Counted from the stretch's first letter, positions 26,006 to 34,911 are shown. The stretch is 64,000 bases of DNA from Polyangium sp. 15x6 (GCF_029960785.1 NZ_JASBQE010000037.1:46138-110137), one strand, 5' to 3'. Program-made: numbers and translations. Notes: generated from the letters alone by a model not told the origin.

Positions 26006-28267
26006 TCACGGCCGCGCGCCTACCCGAGCGCTCTGCCGCCTTCGCCGCAGCGCGAGCAAGAGCCCAAGACCGATCCAGGGGGCCCCGTTCGCCGAGCCGC
26101 CCCCGACGACGCAGGCGCCACAGCCACTCTCGCTCGACGGGATTTCCCCGGCGCTACCGCCTGCGCCTGCACCCGTGGTCGTGCTCGTCGTTTCACCCGT
26201 GCTCGTGCTCGTCGCCATCATCCCGCCGCTCCCGGTCGCGCTGCCGCCGCCACCGCCGCCACCGCCGCTCCCGGTCGCGCTGCCGCCGCCACCGCCGCCA
26301 CCGCCGCTCCCGGTCGCGCTGCCGCCGCCACCGCCGCCACCGCCGCTCCCGGTCGCGCTCGAGCTCGAGCTCGACGTCGGTCCCTCGATCTGGCACACGC
26401 CGGCGAGGCAAACCCCGCCTGCACAAGGCGTGTTATCCGGCTTGTGGATCGGTGAGCACACCCCATTGACCGGGTTGCAGAGCCCAACTTCGCACTCGCC
26501 CACCGGCGGGCAGACAAGCACGTTGGCTCCGGTGCACATCCCATTCTGGCACGTGTCCGTTTGCGTGCACGCGTCGCCATCGTCGCATCCCGCCCCATTG
26601 GCCTTCGCCGGCGTGGAGCATATGCCCGTCGCGACATCGCAGATGCCCGCATCGTGGCATTGGTCGAGTGCCGCGCAGGTCACCGGGTTCGCGCCGGTGC
26701 AGGTGCCTGCCTGGCACGTGTCCGTCTGCGTGCAGGCATTGCCATCGTCGCACGACGAGCCGTTTGGCTTGAGCGCGCCGCTGGAGCACACGCCCGTCGC
26801 CGCGTTGCACGTGCCCGCCGTATGGCACTGGTCCACCGCAGCGCACACCACCGGGCTCGCCCCGGTGCAGGTGCCCGACTGGCACGTATCCGTCTGCGTG
26901 CAGGCATTGCCATCGTCGCACGACGAGCCGTTCGGCAGCAGCGCGATGACGCAAGCCCCTGTCCCCACGTCGCACGCGGACATGCCGCGGCACAGCGAAA
27001 AGAGGCTCAGTCCGCTCGTTTGCACGGGGAAGTGGCTTTCGATGGTGGAACCGTCCCCGAGCTGCCCATGGAGGTTGTCCCCCCAGGCCCGGACCGTGCC
27101 GTCCGACTTCAGCGCCACGGTCTGACTGTAGCCTCCCGCCACCGCGGTGATACCGCCGAGGTCGGTCACCTGCCCAGGCGTGTTTCGATTGATGGTGGAG
27201 TTGTCGCCGAGCTGGCCTTGGGTGTTCCGGCCCCAGGCCCAGACCGTGCCGTCCGACTTCAGCGCCAGATTGTGGTCGCCGCCCCCCGCTACCGCAATGA
27301 CACCACCGAACAACCACAGCTTCGTGGGAAAGTGTCGATCGTTGAACGTCGAGTCGCCAAGCTGGCCGTGGCTGTTTCGCCCCCAGGCCCAGACATTGCC
27401 GTCCGACGTCAGCGCCAGGGTGGTGTACATGCCCGCCGTGATGGCGGTGACGTTGTTCAGCCCGCCCACGGTCACGGGTATGCGTCGGTCGATGGTGGTG
27501 TTGTCCCCGAGCTGGCCGTTCAGGTTGTGCCCCCAGGCCTTGACCGTCCCGCTCGACTTCAGCGCCACGGTGTGGTCGAAGCCAGCCGCCACCGCGGTGA
27601 TGTCGCTCAGCCCGGTCACCTGCACAGGCGCGCTTCGAGACGTGGTGGTGTTGTCGCCAAGCTGACCGTAATCGTTTCGCCCCCAGGTCCAGACCGTGCC
27701 GTCCGACTTCAGCGCGACCGTGTGGTAGCCGTTCACCGCCACCGCAGCGACACCGCCGAGGCCGCTTACCTGCCCGGGAGTGGATCGATTGATGGTGGAG
27801 TTGTCGCCGAGCTGGCCTTCGGTGTTCCGGCCCCAGGCCCAGACCGTGCCGTCCGACTTCAGCGCCACGGTGTGTCCGTAGCCCGCCGCCACCGCGGTGA
27901 CTCCAGCGAGGCCGTTCACTTGCACGGGCGTAAGTTGCTCGGTGGTCGTGCCGTCCCCGAGCTGACCGAAGTTGTTGTACCCCCAGCCCCAGACCGTGCC
28001 GTCCGACTTCAGCGCCACGGTATGGGACTCGCCGGCAGAAAGGCTCACCGCCGCGCAGCGCACCGGGTTCCCGTTGCAGTCACCCAGGCTGCCCGCTCCC
28101 GCCGTCAACGCTGCCCGCGCCTCGGCCGTCGCCTCCGACGCCGGACTCGCGGCCTGCCCGCCCCCGTCGCCTCCTGCGCCCATCCCCGAGGAATCGACGT
28201 CACAGGCTCCCGCGAGCAAAACGAGCGGCCCGAGCCACAGCGGTACATAGAATCGATGATTGATCAC
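26006..28267 (-). CDS. RCC1-propeller surface protein with Cys-rich repeats and MYXO-CTERM-like tail
   Basis: The 753-residue product starts at the GTG at 28267, with GAAGGA upstream, and begins with a lipoprotein-type signal (LLAGAC). Seven RCC1 blades follow, each about 50 residues with ALKSDGTVWAWG and GQLGD signatures, enough for one complete seven-bladed propeller. Then come three Cys-rich repeats (NGSSCDDGNACTQTDTC, GTCTGA), as in Dickkopf/EGF-like modules, a Ser/Gly linker with a 13-residue repeat, and a tail GCGACVVGG, hydrophobic helix, RRRR, matching MYXO-CTERM sorting signals. Lipidation plus a MYXO-CTERM tail would give two membrane attachments. Probably displayed on the cell surface; ligand unknown. 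Confidence 0.85.
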   Translation of the reverse strand: MINHRFYVPLWLGPLVLLAGACDVDSSGMGAGGDGGGQAASPASEATAEARAALTAGAGSLGDCNGNPVRCAAVSLSAGESHTVALKSDGTVWGWGYNNFGQLGDGTTTEQLTPVQVNGLAGVTAVAAGYGHTVALKSDGTVWAWGRNTEGQLGDNSTINRSTPGQVSGLGGVAAVAVNGYHTVALKSDGTVWTWGRNDYGQLGDNTTTSRSAPVQVTGLSDITAVAAGFDHTVALKSSGTVKAWGHNLNGQLGDNTTIDRRIPVTVGGLNNVTAITAGMYTTLALTSDGNVWAWGRNSHGQLGDSTFNDRHFPTKLWLFGGVIAVAGGGDHNLALKSDGTVWAWGRNTQGQLGDNSTINRNTPGQVTDLGGITAVAGGYSQTVALKSDGTVRAWGDNLHGQLGDGSTIESHFPVQTSGLSLFSLCRGMSACDVGTGACVIALLPNGSSCDDGNACTQTDTCQSGTCTGASPVVCAAVDQCHTAGTCNAATGVCSSGALKPNGSSCDDGNACTQTDTCQAGTCTGANPVTCAALDQCHDAGICDVATGICSTPAKANGAGCDDGDACTQTDTCQNGMCTGANVLVCPPVGECEVGLCNPVNGVCSPIHKPDNTPCAGGVCLAGVCQIEGPTSSSSSSATGSGGGGGGGGSATGSGGGGGGGGSATGSGGGGGGGGSATGSGGMMATSTSTGETTSTTTGAGAGGSAGEIPSSESGCGACVVGGGSANGAPWIGLGLLLALRRRRQSARVGARP
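26228..26359. repeat. 39-bp tandem repeat coding a Gly/Ser linker
   Basis: GCTCCCGGTCGCGCT recurs at 26228, 26267, 26306 and 26345, an exact 39-bp period giving three full units plus a partial one. On the minus strand each unit encodes SATGS plus eight glycines in the RCC1 protein. Being a multiple of three, copy-number change would alter linker length without breaking the frame. Confidence 0.85.
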
Positions 28268-28614
28268 TTGAGTTCCTTCTTGGGAGGAGACGGCGAGAGG
28301 GCGCGCAAACGTCGCGTTTCGTCGCGAGGGCAAAGAAGCGTGCGACGAAGGCGCGCCGGTTTTCCTTGTTACACTGCGGGCGAGCCACGATGCAATCCTT
28401 CGAATCGGACAGTGTCCGACACCGGTAACGTACCGTGTCCTCCGGTCGATGCCGCTCGTACCGGTCGCCGCCATGCAATGCGGAAAGCGCGTTCGAAGGA
28501 CCCACGCGCGGCGCCATCGCGCGCGGCGTGCCAAACGAAAGGCGCGCCGATTGCCGAGCTCTTCATCGATCATCCCTGACGCCGGCCCCCCTCCGCCATG
28601 GTTCCCGCCACACC
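28268..28614. other. Divergent intergenic region
   Basis: About 350 bases between the GTG of the RCC1 gene and the start of the HExxH protein. CGAATCGGACAGTGTCCGACACCGG near 28399 contains the inverted pair TCGGACA/TGTCCGA, a possible operator. Frames here are open by composition only, and none looks like protein. Confidence 0.4.
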
Positions 28615-29601
28615 TTGCAAGGCCCATGGCCCATCCGGCGCTCGACCTACCCCCCTTCCTCAACAGCGGTACACAATCAGATCTCGGTTGCCGCCTCCGC
28701 ATCCGCCCCCACACCGCCGCCGAAATCCGCGCGGGCCGAGGCGGCCGAGCGTGTGCTTTTCCTCGCCACGCACCTGCGCACGACGGAGCTCCGCGAGGCT
28801 TGCCCGGAGACGCTCGCCGAAGCGCCGCGCGTGCGTTGCTTGCTCTCACTGCGGTACGCGGACAACGCGGCCTCGAAAAAACTCGCGCTCGAACTCTACG
28901 AGGAGACGGGCTCGCTCGCGGGGCTCTTGCCCGAGGAGGAGACCGAGGACGGGCGCGGGCAGAAGGTGCGGCTCCGGCCCGCGCGGCCCGTGGGCCAGAA
29001 CCGCGACCACCTCGTCTGGATCCTCGCGGCGATGCGCGGGTACGCGCGCTTCTTCGCCGCGCTCGAGGCCCGCACGGGCAAACGCGTGACGATGCGGGAT
29101 CGGCCGCTCGATTTTCGATTTTTTTACACCGAGAAGGGCGGCGCCCCGAGCGCGTTCGCGGTGAACCAGAACGTCGGCTACAACCTGTTCGGCGCGGTGA
29201 ACGTCTCCGAGGAGGCCGTGCGCGATACGTTGTTCCACGAGATCTTCCACCTGAACGACGCGTGGCACGATCAGTGGTCGACCCGCGCGCTCGGCGCGCT
29301 GCACGCGGGGATCGTCGCGCGCTGCAAGGACGATCGGCGTTGCCTCTTGCCCTACGCGCCGACGGACACGACGCTGAACGGCAGGCTCTACGCGTTCCTC
29401 CCCCGCGGCGGCGTGCGCGAGTACGCGGCCGAGCTCGCGCTCCGGTTTTTCCGGGAGCAACGCCTCGCGCTGGAGGACAAACCCCTGCCCTCCCGGCCCT
29501 TCAAGTGCGGGCCGACGGAGAACGCCGAGGCGATGCGGCTCCTCGCGGACGAGTTCTTCGGCGGCGCGGACTTCACGCCGGCGTGTGACGCCGCGCCCTA
29601 G
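28615..29601 (+). CDS. HExxH metalloprotease-like protein
   Basis: The recognisable protein covers residues from about 28690 to the stop at 29601. It has a helical N-terminal half (AAERVLFLATHLRTTELREA), a central VGQNRDHLVWILAAMRGYARFF, and a zinc-protease-like motif DTLFHEIFHLNDAWH, in which both histidines and the glutamate are present. Two late cysteines (CKDDRRC, FKCG) suggest an exported protein, yet no signal peptide is found in frame. The start is unresolved: a TTG at 28615, a GTG at 28435 and a GTG inside the first helix are all possible, and a frameshift in the 5' end cannot be excluded. Product otherwise unknown. Confidence 0.6.
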   Translation: MQGPWPIRRSTYPPSSTAVHNQISVAASASAPTPPPKSARAEAAERVLFLATHLRTTELREACPETLAEAPRVRCLLSLRYADNAASKKLALELYEETGSLAGLLPEEETEDGRGQKVRLRPARPVGQNRDHLVWILAAMRGYARFFAALEARTGKRVTMRDRPLDFRFFYTEKGGAPSAFAVNQNVGYNLFGAVNVSEEAVRDTLFHEIFHLNDAWHDQWSTRALGALHAGIVARCKDDRRCLLPYAPTDTTLNGRLYAFLPRGGVREYAAELALRFFREQRLALEDKPLPSRPFKCGPTENAEAMRLLADEFFGGADFTPACDAAP

Positions 29602-29610
29602 ATCAGTAGA

Positions 29611-30384
29611 TCAGTCGTCCTTCTCCGCGAAGACGACCATGCGGTTGTGCGCGAGGCCGATCGGATCGCCGTCCCAGGTGCCGAAGGCCTCGGTCACGTG
29701 CAGGCCGACGGAGGCGAGCAGCGCGCGTAGCTCGGTGAAATGGTAGAGGCGCACGGAGAAGCGGGCCTCGCGCGTCCGGCCGTCCCGCACGAGGATGCGG
29801 TAATCGACGAGGCGGCCCGAGACCGGGTCGAAGACGTGCCGGTCGATCATGAGATCCGGGCCCTTCTGCAGGATGGTGACGGGCAAGAGGGCGCGTACCA
29901 TCCAGTCGCGGTTGCGCACGTCGAGGCAGAGCTTGCCGCCGGGCCGGAGCGCGCGCGCGATGCGGCGCAGGACGTCGAGGTTCTCGTCGTCGCGGTGCAG
30001 GCCGAAGACGTCGAAGAGGCAAAGGACACGGTCGAACGCGGCCTCCTCGTCGAGCGTGCGGAGATCGGCGACGCGGTAGTCGATCGGGAGGCGGGCCGTC
30101 TCGGCTTCGCTGCGGGCGAGCTCGACGAAGCCCTCGGTGCGGTCGATGCCGACGACGTCGTAGCCGCGCCGGGCGAGCTCGAAGGCGTGCCGGCCGTGGC
30201 CGCAGCCGAGGTCGAGCACGCGCATGCCGGGCGTCATGCCGAGGTGCGAGACGAGCACGTCGACCTGATGGTCCGTGCGTTCGGCGCGCAGGGTGTCCTC
30301 GTAGAAGTGGAGGTAATCGTCGACGTCGAAGACGGCGTCCCAGTCGAAGACGTAAAACCTCTCGTCATCCAGGTTCTGGCTCAT
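29611..30384 (-). CDS. Class I SAM-dependent methyltransferase
   Basis: The 257-residue protein has the Rossmann-fold methyltransferase motifs: VLDLGCGHGRHAFELARRG (motif I, SAM binding), VVGIDRTEGFVELA (motif II acidic), FDRVLCLFDVFG (motif IV) and LRPGGKLCLDVRN (motif V). The closest pattern is the methyltransferase-25 group. An N-terminal acidic region (DWDAVFDVDDYLHFY) probably covers the active site. No substrate is suggested by the neighbours, a divergent membrane-protein gene and a convergent HExxH gene nine bases away. The ATG at 30384 has a poor ribosome site. Confidence 0.85.
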   Translation of the reverse strand: MSQNLDDERFYVFDWDAVFDVDDYLHFYEDTLRAERTDHQVDVLVSHLGMTPGMRVLDLGCGHGRHAFELARRGYDVVGIDRTEGFVELARSEAETARLPIDYRVADLRTLDEEAAFDRVLCLFDVFGLHRDDENLDVLRRIARALRPGGKLCLDVRNRDWMVRALLPVTILQKGPDLMIDRHVFDPVSGRLVDYRILVRDGRTREARFSVRLYHFTELRALLASVGLHVTEAFGTWDGDPIGLAHNRMVVFAEKDD

Positions 30385-30477
30385 GGTCGGTCCGGGCCGC
30401 ATGCTAGCCGAGCCGCGGGCCCCGGGGAACGCGCGAAAGGCTCGCCTCTCTCGACGGGCCGTGGTTAGGTGGGCGCG

Positions 30478-31380
30478 ATGAGCGACGAGGTGAACCCTTC
30501 CACGCCGCCCGAGGCCAAGCCGGGGGAAGCGCGCGCGAAAAAGAAGAAGAAAAAAGAGCCAGCGACCGCGTCCGCGCCCGCGCCTGCGCCCGCGTCCGCC
30601 TCGATCGCCGAGGCCCTCGCGCGGCTGAACGAGCACATCGACGATGCGTCGAAGGTCGAGCGAGACCGCAAGGAGGTGGGCATCAGGCTGCGGATCGCCA
30701 CGATGGTGCTCGTCTTCTTCGGCGGGACGTCGGTCCTCGGCATGCTCGCCGGCATTCTGCGAGGCGCGCCGATGCGCGGAGAGGGGTTCGTCCTGTCGCT
30801 CGCCTTCACGGCGATCTTCGCCGTCCTCGGCGCGGCGCTGCTCGCCGTGGACCTCTCGATCGCGCCGCGGAGCAGGGTCGTCGGGCCCGACGTGATGCTG
30901 AAGAGCTTCATCCGCGCGATGGCGGTGGGTCGCGAAGGCTACGCCTGGACGTGCCTCTCCCCCACGGCGCGCGGCCAGACCGTGAGGCAACCGTTCCTCG
31001 GCGACTTTCCCGTGGGCCCCGGTGACTTCTCGCTCGCCACGCCGACGGGCGTGAAGGACTACGCCTCGACGTTCCTTCGCATCGGGCACGGCCACATCCG
31101 GAGCACGAAGGTGAAGCGCGCGTCGATCGTGCGCGAAGACGGCGACGTGGCCGTCGTCGAGGTACACGTGGCCCTCCAGGCCTGGTCGCAGTGGGCGAAC
31201 GTGATCGCCGCGCTCGGGGTCGTCGTGATCCGCCCCTGGGGCGCGCTCCTGTTCCCGGTGCTCTACCTCGCCCTGCAAAAGCGGCACGAGAGCACGTTCC
31301 GGAAGACGCTTTTGCGCGGCAAGAATGGGCTCTGGTACGTCTACACCGGCGATTTCTTCGAAAACCAAGCGTCGAAGTGA
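30478..31380 (+). CDS. Two-helix membrane protein with Lys- and Ala/Pro-rich N-terminus
   Basis: A 300-residue protein starting at the ATG at 30478. Residues about 1-45 are disordered: a run of basic lysines (AKKKKKK) and then Ala/Ser/Pro repeats. Two transmembrane helices follow (ATMVLVFFGGTSVLGMLAGI and VLSLAFTAIFAVLGAALLAV), then a soluble domain with SPTARG and DGDVAVVEVHVALQAW, and a final hydrophobic segment (WANVIAALGVVVIRPWGALL). It could be an NTF2-like sensor or stress protein, but no named family is evident. It ends at a strong bidirectional terminator shared with the CsbD gene. Confidence 0.7.
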   Translation: MSDEVNPSTPPEAKPGEARAKKKKKKEPATASAPAPAPASASIAEALARLNEHIDDASKVERDRKEVGIRLRIATMVLVFFGGTSVLGMLAGILRGAPMRGEGFVLSLAFTAIFAVLGAALLAVDLSIAPRSRVVGPDVMLKSFIRAMAVGREGYAWTCLSPTARGQTVRQPFLGDFPVGPGDFSLATPTGVKDYASTFLRIGHGHIRSTKVKRASIVREDGDVAVVEVHVALQAWSQWANVIAALGVVVIRPWGALLFPVLYLALQKRHESTFRKTLLRGKNGLWYVYTGDFFENQASK

Positions 31381-31395
31381 CAGCCGAAAGAGGAT

Positions 31396-31445
31396 GCGCC
31401 GCTCCCGCCCCGGCGCGCTGAGCGGGAGCGGCGCCCCGGTTTTCT
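31396..31445. terminator. Rho-independent bidirectional terminator
   Basis: GCGCCGCTCCCGC (31396-31408) pairs perfectly with its complement at 31422-31434, 13 bp, across a 13-base loop, followed by CCCGGTTTTCTT on the plus strand. It sits between the convergent membrane-protein and CsbD genes and should stop transcription from the plus strand; the minus side lacks a U-run. Confidence 0.8.
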
Positions 31446-31741
31446 TACTTGTTGAGCTTCTGGCGAACCTCGCCCTTCAGCTCCTCGAACTTGCCTTCGG
31501 CTTGCTTTCGTTCGTCGCCCGAAAGCGCGCCCGCGGCGCCTTGCACGCGGCCGCTGGCCTTCTCGAACGTCCCCTCGACCTGCTGGCCCGCCTTCTCGGC
31601 GTCCTGCCGGCCCTGTCCGCGCCCCTGATCCGAGATGCCTTCGCGGCGAAGACGCTCGTCGTCGGTCAGCTTGCCGAGGGCTTCTTTCGCCTTGCCGCCG
31701 AGCTCTTCCGCGGCGCCTTTGATCCGGTTTCCGATCCCCAT
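31445..31741 (-). CDS. CsbD-family stress-response protein
   Basis: A 98-residue, charged, helical protein. The N-terminal GIGNRIKGAAEELGGKAKEA and LGKLTDDERLRREG form one CsbD domain, and VEGTFEKASGRVQGAAGALS and GDERKQAEGKFEELKGEVRQ form a second, so it looks like a tandem CsbD protein. CsbD proteins are induced in general stress in many bacteria; the biochemical role is unknown. The ATG at 31741 has AAGGGA at a suitable distance. Confidence 0.85.
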   Translation of the reverse strand: MGIGNRIKGAAEELGGKAKEALGKLTDDERLRREGISDQGRGQGRQDAEKAGQQVEGTFEKASGRVQGAAGALSGDERKQAEGKFEELKGEVRQKLNK

Positions 31742-31945
31742 GGTTTCCCTTCTCGGCCTCCGTCTGGGCCCGTTTCGAGGGGTTTGGGGGCGTAGCTCGG
31801 CTCGTCCGAGCGTGGCCCCCAAAACGTCGAATGACAGGGGGCTCCCCTGGGCAATCGACGTGCCGGAGCGTTTGGCGCCGAACCTATACATTACGAACGA
31901 GCTCGACCGCGATGGTTTCACCGGAGCCGGCCGAATGGAGTCATC

Positions 31946-32899
31946 ATGAGCCGAATGCACCCCGCGCCGCCGGCCGGATCTCCGTACGCAGAGCTGCCCG
32001 AGGATCTCCGCGAGACGATCGTGCGGTCGTTCGTGGACCGGCTGGCCGGCGCGGCGGGCGCCGAGGACAACCTGATGTTCGGGTTCCGCGATCCCGCGCC
32101 GAAGACGGCGTGGGACGCGCTCGATCACCTCGGGCCGATGGCCGTGAACATGCTCGTGCGGCTGTTCCATCGCATCGAGGGCATCGATCGCACGCTCGGG
32201 ACCTGGCGCGAGATCCAGTGGATCCGCAATCAATGGTGGGGCGGGAGCGCCGGGTTCAAGGTCGTCTACCGGAATCCGGCCGCGATGCGGAGGCGGCTCG
32301 ACGATCTGCTCATGGGCGAGCGCGGCAAACGCGTGGCGCGGGATGCGTATCTGGGCGGGCTCGAGCATCAGCTCCGCCCCGCGCTCGAGCTCCTGCCGCG
32401 CGTGCTCTTGATGGATGCGCGCGCCGAGCTGCCCGACGCGGATACCTGGCGCGAGGTCGACGTGCCGCTGCAGGAGGGCACGCATTTCTGCGTCGGCAAG
32501 GGTGATCTTCGCGGGGCCGAGCGGCCGGAGGAGCGTCCTTGGGCGCTCGACGACATCCACCTCGACTGGTCGTCGCCGGTGGAGAGGATCGACGAACGCA
32601 CGGGCCGCTGCGATTACCTCGAACCCTGGGAGGGGAGCGTGATGCACTGGCTCGAAGCGAAGCTCGGCCACGGCGCGCCGGTGTTCACGTTCGACGTTGC
32701 CCGCGAGGTGATCGCCCGGGGCAACGAGCTCGCCCGTTCGTCGTCCGCGGCCGCGGAGGTGGCGCGTTTTCGAGAGGTCGCGGCGAGCTTTCTGCGCGAC
32801 GAGATGGCGCTCGCCGTGCGCGGGCGCGTCGGGTACGAGGCCTCGAAGGCGCGGCTCGACGAGATCGAGCGGGCCGTGCGGGCGCTCGAACCGCGCTGA
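31946..32899 (+). CDS. Conserved-looking cytosolic protein, unknown
   Basis: The 317-residue protein has no signal peptide and is rich in charged helices. Recognisable, unassigned blocks are MFGFRDPAPKTAWDALDHLG, REIQWIRNQWWGGSAGFKVVY and VYEVPLPQ-free acidic stretches; the C-terminal 80 residues look like a coiled helical pair. I do not recognise the family. ATGGAG 7-12 bases upstream of the ATG at 31946 supports that start. It diverges from the CsbD gene across 204 bases and ends four bases from the convergent small membrane-protein gene. Confidence 0.65.
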   Translation: MSRMHPAPPAGSPYAELPEDLRETIVRSFVDRLAGAAGAEDNLMFGFRDPAPKTAWDALDHLGPMAVNMLVRLFHRIEGIDRTLGTWREIQWIRNQWWGGSAGFKVVYRNPAAMRRRLDDLLMGERGKRVARDAYLGGLEHQLRPALELLPRVLLMDARAELPDADTWREVDVPLQEGTHFCVGKGDLRGAERPEERPWALDDIHLDWSSPVERIDERTGRCDYLEPWEGSVMHWLEAKLGHGAPVFTFDVAREVIARGNELARSSSAAAEVARFREVAASFLRDEMALAVRGRVGYEASKARLDEIERAVRALEPR

Positions 32900-32903
32900 G
32901 CCC

Positions 32904-33275
32904 TCAATCCGAGGCGCGCCCGCGCAGCGCGCCCACGCCGAGCAGGATCGGGACCAGCGTGAGGAAGATCCCGCCGAGCGCGCCGGGGCGGCTCGCTTCT
33001 TTGAGGCCGATGATGAAGGTGCGGGTGATCTCCGCGTCGGGGACGCGCTGCGGATCTTCGAGGTACGAGCACACGGCGGCCACGTTCGTCCAGGTCGCGT
33101 GCGCCGTGACGGTCAGGAGGGTGAGCCACATCGCGCCCGTGAAGGCCAGGCGTCGGGGCTCGGGGCGGCGCGCGAACCAGGCGGCGGCGCCGACGGCGAT
33201 GAACCCGAAGAGGAGCGTGGACCACATCCCCCAGCCGCCCTCGGCGAAAAACTGCCACAAACTGAAGCCTTTCAT
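32904..33275 (-). CDS. Small integral membrane protein
   Basis: 123 residues with three probable transmembrane helices: MWSTLLFGFIAVGAAAWFA, LAFTGAMWLTLLTVTAHATW and ALGGIFLTLVPILLGVGALR. The FAEGGWGMW start is like the N-terminus of MotA/TolQ/ExbB-type or related periplasm-facing proteins, but the conserved domain is missing. AAGGAG ten bases before the ATG at 33275 supports the start. Function unknown. It is divergent from the sigma factor gene. Confidence 0.65.
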   Translation of the reverse strand: MKGFSLWQFFAEGGWGMWSTLLFGFIAVGAAAWFARRPEPRRLAFTGAMWLTLLTVTAHATWTNVAAVCSYLEDPQRVPDAEITRTFIIGLKEASRPGALGGIFLTLVPILLGVGALRGRASD

Positions 33276-33410
33276 GACGCTCGTTCTCCTTGGCTCGGCG
33301 CGGGCCCGAGAGGCGCCGTCCCCATGACGCGCAGAACGCCGGGCGGCGGCGGACGTGACAGCGTTTTTTTTCTGTCACGTCTGGGGTAGTTCGGTGTTCG
33401 AGGGGACGAC

Positions 33411-33974
33411 ATGGACCGGGCCGAGGAAGCAGAGCTCGTCGCACGCCTCCGCAGGGGCGACAAGGCCGCGCTGCGGGTGGTGTACACGTCGTTCTCGGAC
33501 CGGATCTTCGGCTTCCTCCTGCGACTCGCGCGGAGGCGCGACGTGGCCGAGGATCTGCACCAGGAGACGTGGGTGTCCGTGGCGCGCCACGCCGAACGTC
33601 TCGCGGACGGGACGGATCTCGCGGCGTGGCTGTTCACGATCGCCCGGAACAAGTTCCGGTCGTGGCGGCGCTGGGCCGCGCTGGATTTCACGCGGCTCTC
33701 GTTCGACGCGGAGGGCGCCGAGCCGGAGGGGCCGCCTTTGCGGCCGGACGCGGGGGACGAGATCGTCGCGCTCGAAAAGGCGCTCGAAGCGTTGCCCATG
33801 GCCCACCGCGAGGTGCTCTTGCTCGTGGGGGTCGAGGGGCTCGAAGCGAAGCAGGCCGCGGAGGTGCTCGGGATCCAGCCCGAGGCCTTCCGGCAAAGGC
33901 TGTCGCGGGCGCGCGCGGCGCTCTCCGAAAAGCTCGATGGACCGGCGCGAAAAGACGCCGCCGTGGTAGGATGA
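33411..33974 (+). CDS. ECF-type RNA polymerase sigma factor
   Basis: The 187-residue protein has sigma region 2 (VYTSFSDRIFGFLLRLARRR, DVAEDLHQETWVSV, AAWLFTIARNKFRSWRR) and region 4 (ALEALPMAHREVLLLVGVEG, KQAAEVLGIQPEAFRQRLSR), and nothing else, as in ECF sigma factors. GAGGGG lies close upstream of the ATG at 33411. Nine bases after its stop comes a gene for a small single-helix protein, in the place usually taken by an anti-sigma factor. It would direct RNA polymerase to a set of envelope-stress or development promoters. Confidence 0.9.
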   Translation: MDRAEEAELVARLRRGDKAALRVVYTSFSDRIFGFLLRLARRRDVAEDLHQETWVSVARHAERLADGTDLAAWLFTIARNKFRSWRRWAALDFTRLSFDAEGAEPEGPPLRPDAGDEIVALEKALEALPMAHREVLLLVGVEGLEAKQAAEVLGIQPEAFRQRLSRARAALSEKLDGPARKDAAVVG

Positions 33975-33983
33975 GGTGAAGCG

Positions 33984-34247
33984 ATGAACGGCCGTGACGA
34001 CGATCCGCTCCTCGAAAAACTGCGCGGTTTGCCCGCGCCCTCGCTCGCGCCCGCGCGTCGCGGCAAGACGCTCGACGCGGCAGAGGCGGCGCTCGAAGGA
34101 AAACGTCGCGCGGGCTTGCGGTGGCCCGAGCTCGCGCTCGCGTCGGTGCTGGCGCTGGCGGGCGCGCTTTATACCGTCGAGTCGTTTGCCCGGATCGGGC
34201 ACATTTATGGGCGGGCCGCGGTCGCGTCCGCGGACGGAAGCCAGTAA
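33984..34247 (+). CDS. Small single-span membrane protein, candidate anti-sigma partner
   Basis: 87 residues: a hydrophilic N-terminus with DPLLEKLRGLPAPSLAPARR, like the cytosolic ends of short anti-sigma-type or zf-HC2-lacking regulators, one transmembrane helix (LALASVLALAGALYTVESFA) and a short external tail. GAGGTGAA precedes the ATG, and the gene follows the sigma factor by nine bases, so both share a transcript. No zinc motif is present, so an anti-sigma role is only suggested by position. It abuts the convergent DUF2452 gene. Confidence 0.7.
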   Translation: MNGRDDDPLLEKLRGLPAPSLAPARRGKTLDAAEAALEGKRRAGLRWPELALASVLALAGALYTVESFARIGHIYGRAAVASADGSQ

Positions 34248-34763
34248 TCAGCCTTCCGAGAGGAGCTTCTGCACGAGCGCGCGGCCCTCGGGGGTCCGGT
34301 CGCGCTCGGCGTTCGTTCCATTCATGGGCGTCCAGCTCATGTCGACTTCGAGACGATAAGAACCCTCGAATGCGTGCGGCGGCGAGCCGCCCCAATCCGC
34401 GGGGGAGAGCATCGAAAAGTAAAGGTCGTCCTCGCCGCGCCGATAGAGGTGGTAGACGCGGCCGGGGATCTTGCGGAAGCTGCAATGCGCGCGGTGCAGG
34501 CGCGCCGAGATGCGCGCCTCGTCGAGCAGGCGCCGCGCCTCTTCCTGGAGGGCGCGCATCTGGTCGCGGATGACCTCGAGCTTGCCCCCGACGACCATGC
34601 CGAGCGCCTGATCGGCTTTTTCGATCTCCTGGGCCATGTCGACCAGGTCGATGCGCGCGGCGAGCCGGCTCGTGGGGTAAGGGACGGCGCGGGTCGTGGC
34701 GAGCTCGGCCGAGGGGGTGGCTTTCGGGTCTTTTTCGAGGGCCATGGTGCGGGTCGGAGGCAT
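34248..34763 (-). CDS. DUF2452-family protein
   Basis: The 171-residue cytosolic protein matches the DUF2452 pattern: a helical N-terminal half (MAQEIEKADQALGMVVGGKL, EVIRDQMRALQEEARRLLDE) followed by the compact block HRAHCSFRKIPGRVYHLYRR, YFSMLSPADWGGSPPHAFEG, SYRLEVDMSWTP. Function unknown; members are usually found in cytoplasmic, DNA-independent contexts. GAGG six bases before the ATG at 34763 supports that start over an internal ATG at 34745. Confidence 0.8.
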   Translation of the reverse strand: MPPTRTMALEKDPKATPSAELATTRAVPYPTSRLAARIDLVDMAQEIEKADQALGMVVGGKLEVIRDQMRALQEEARRLLDEARISARLHRAHCSFRKIPGRVYHLYRRGEDDLYFSMLSPADWGGSPPHAFEGSYRLEVDMSWTPMNGTNAERDRTPEGRALVQKLLSEG

Positions 34764-34911
34764 GTCTGCCTCTTCGAGGTGGTACCCTCGGCGGGGGCGC
34801 GATGCAACCTGTGCGCCCGCGGACGCGCTCACGGCGCGAGCGGAGCCGGCCCACGAGCGCGCGTCGCAGCTCCGCGCGTCCCTCGTGGGCTGGCTCTTCG
34901 CAGCAAACGCG

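Noticed and set aside
28435..28614. N-terminal extension of the HExxH protein
   Set aside because: Arginine/proline-rich translation typical of noncoding GC-rich DNA, and the region should hold the divergent promoter.
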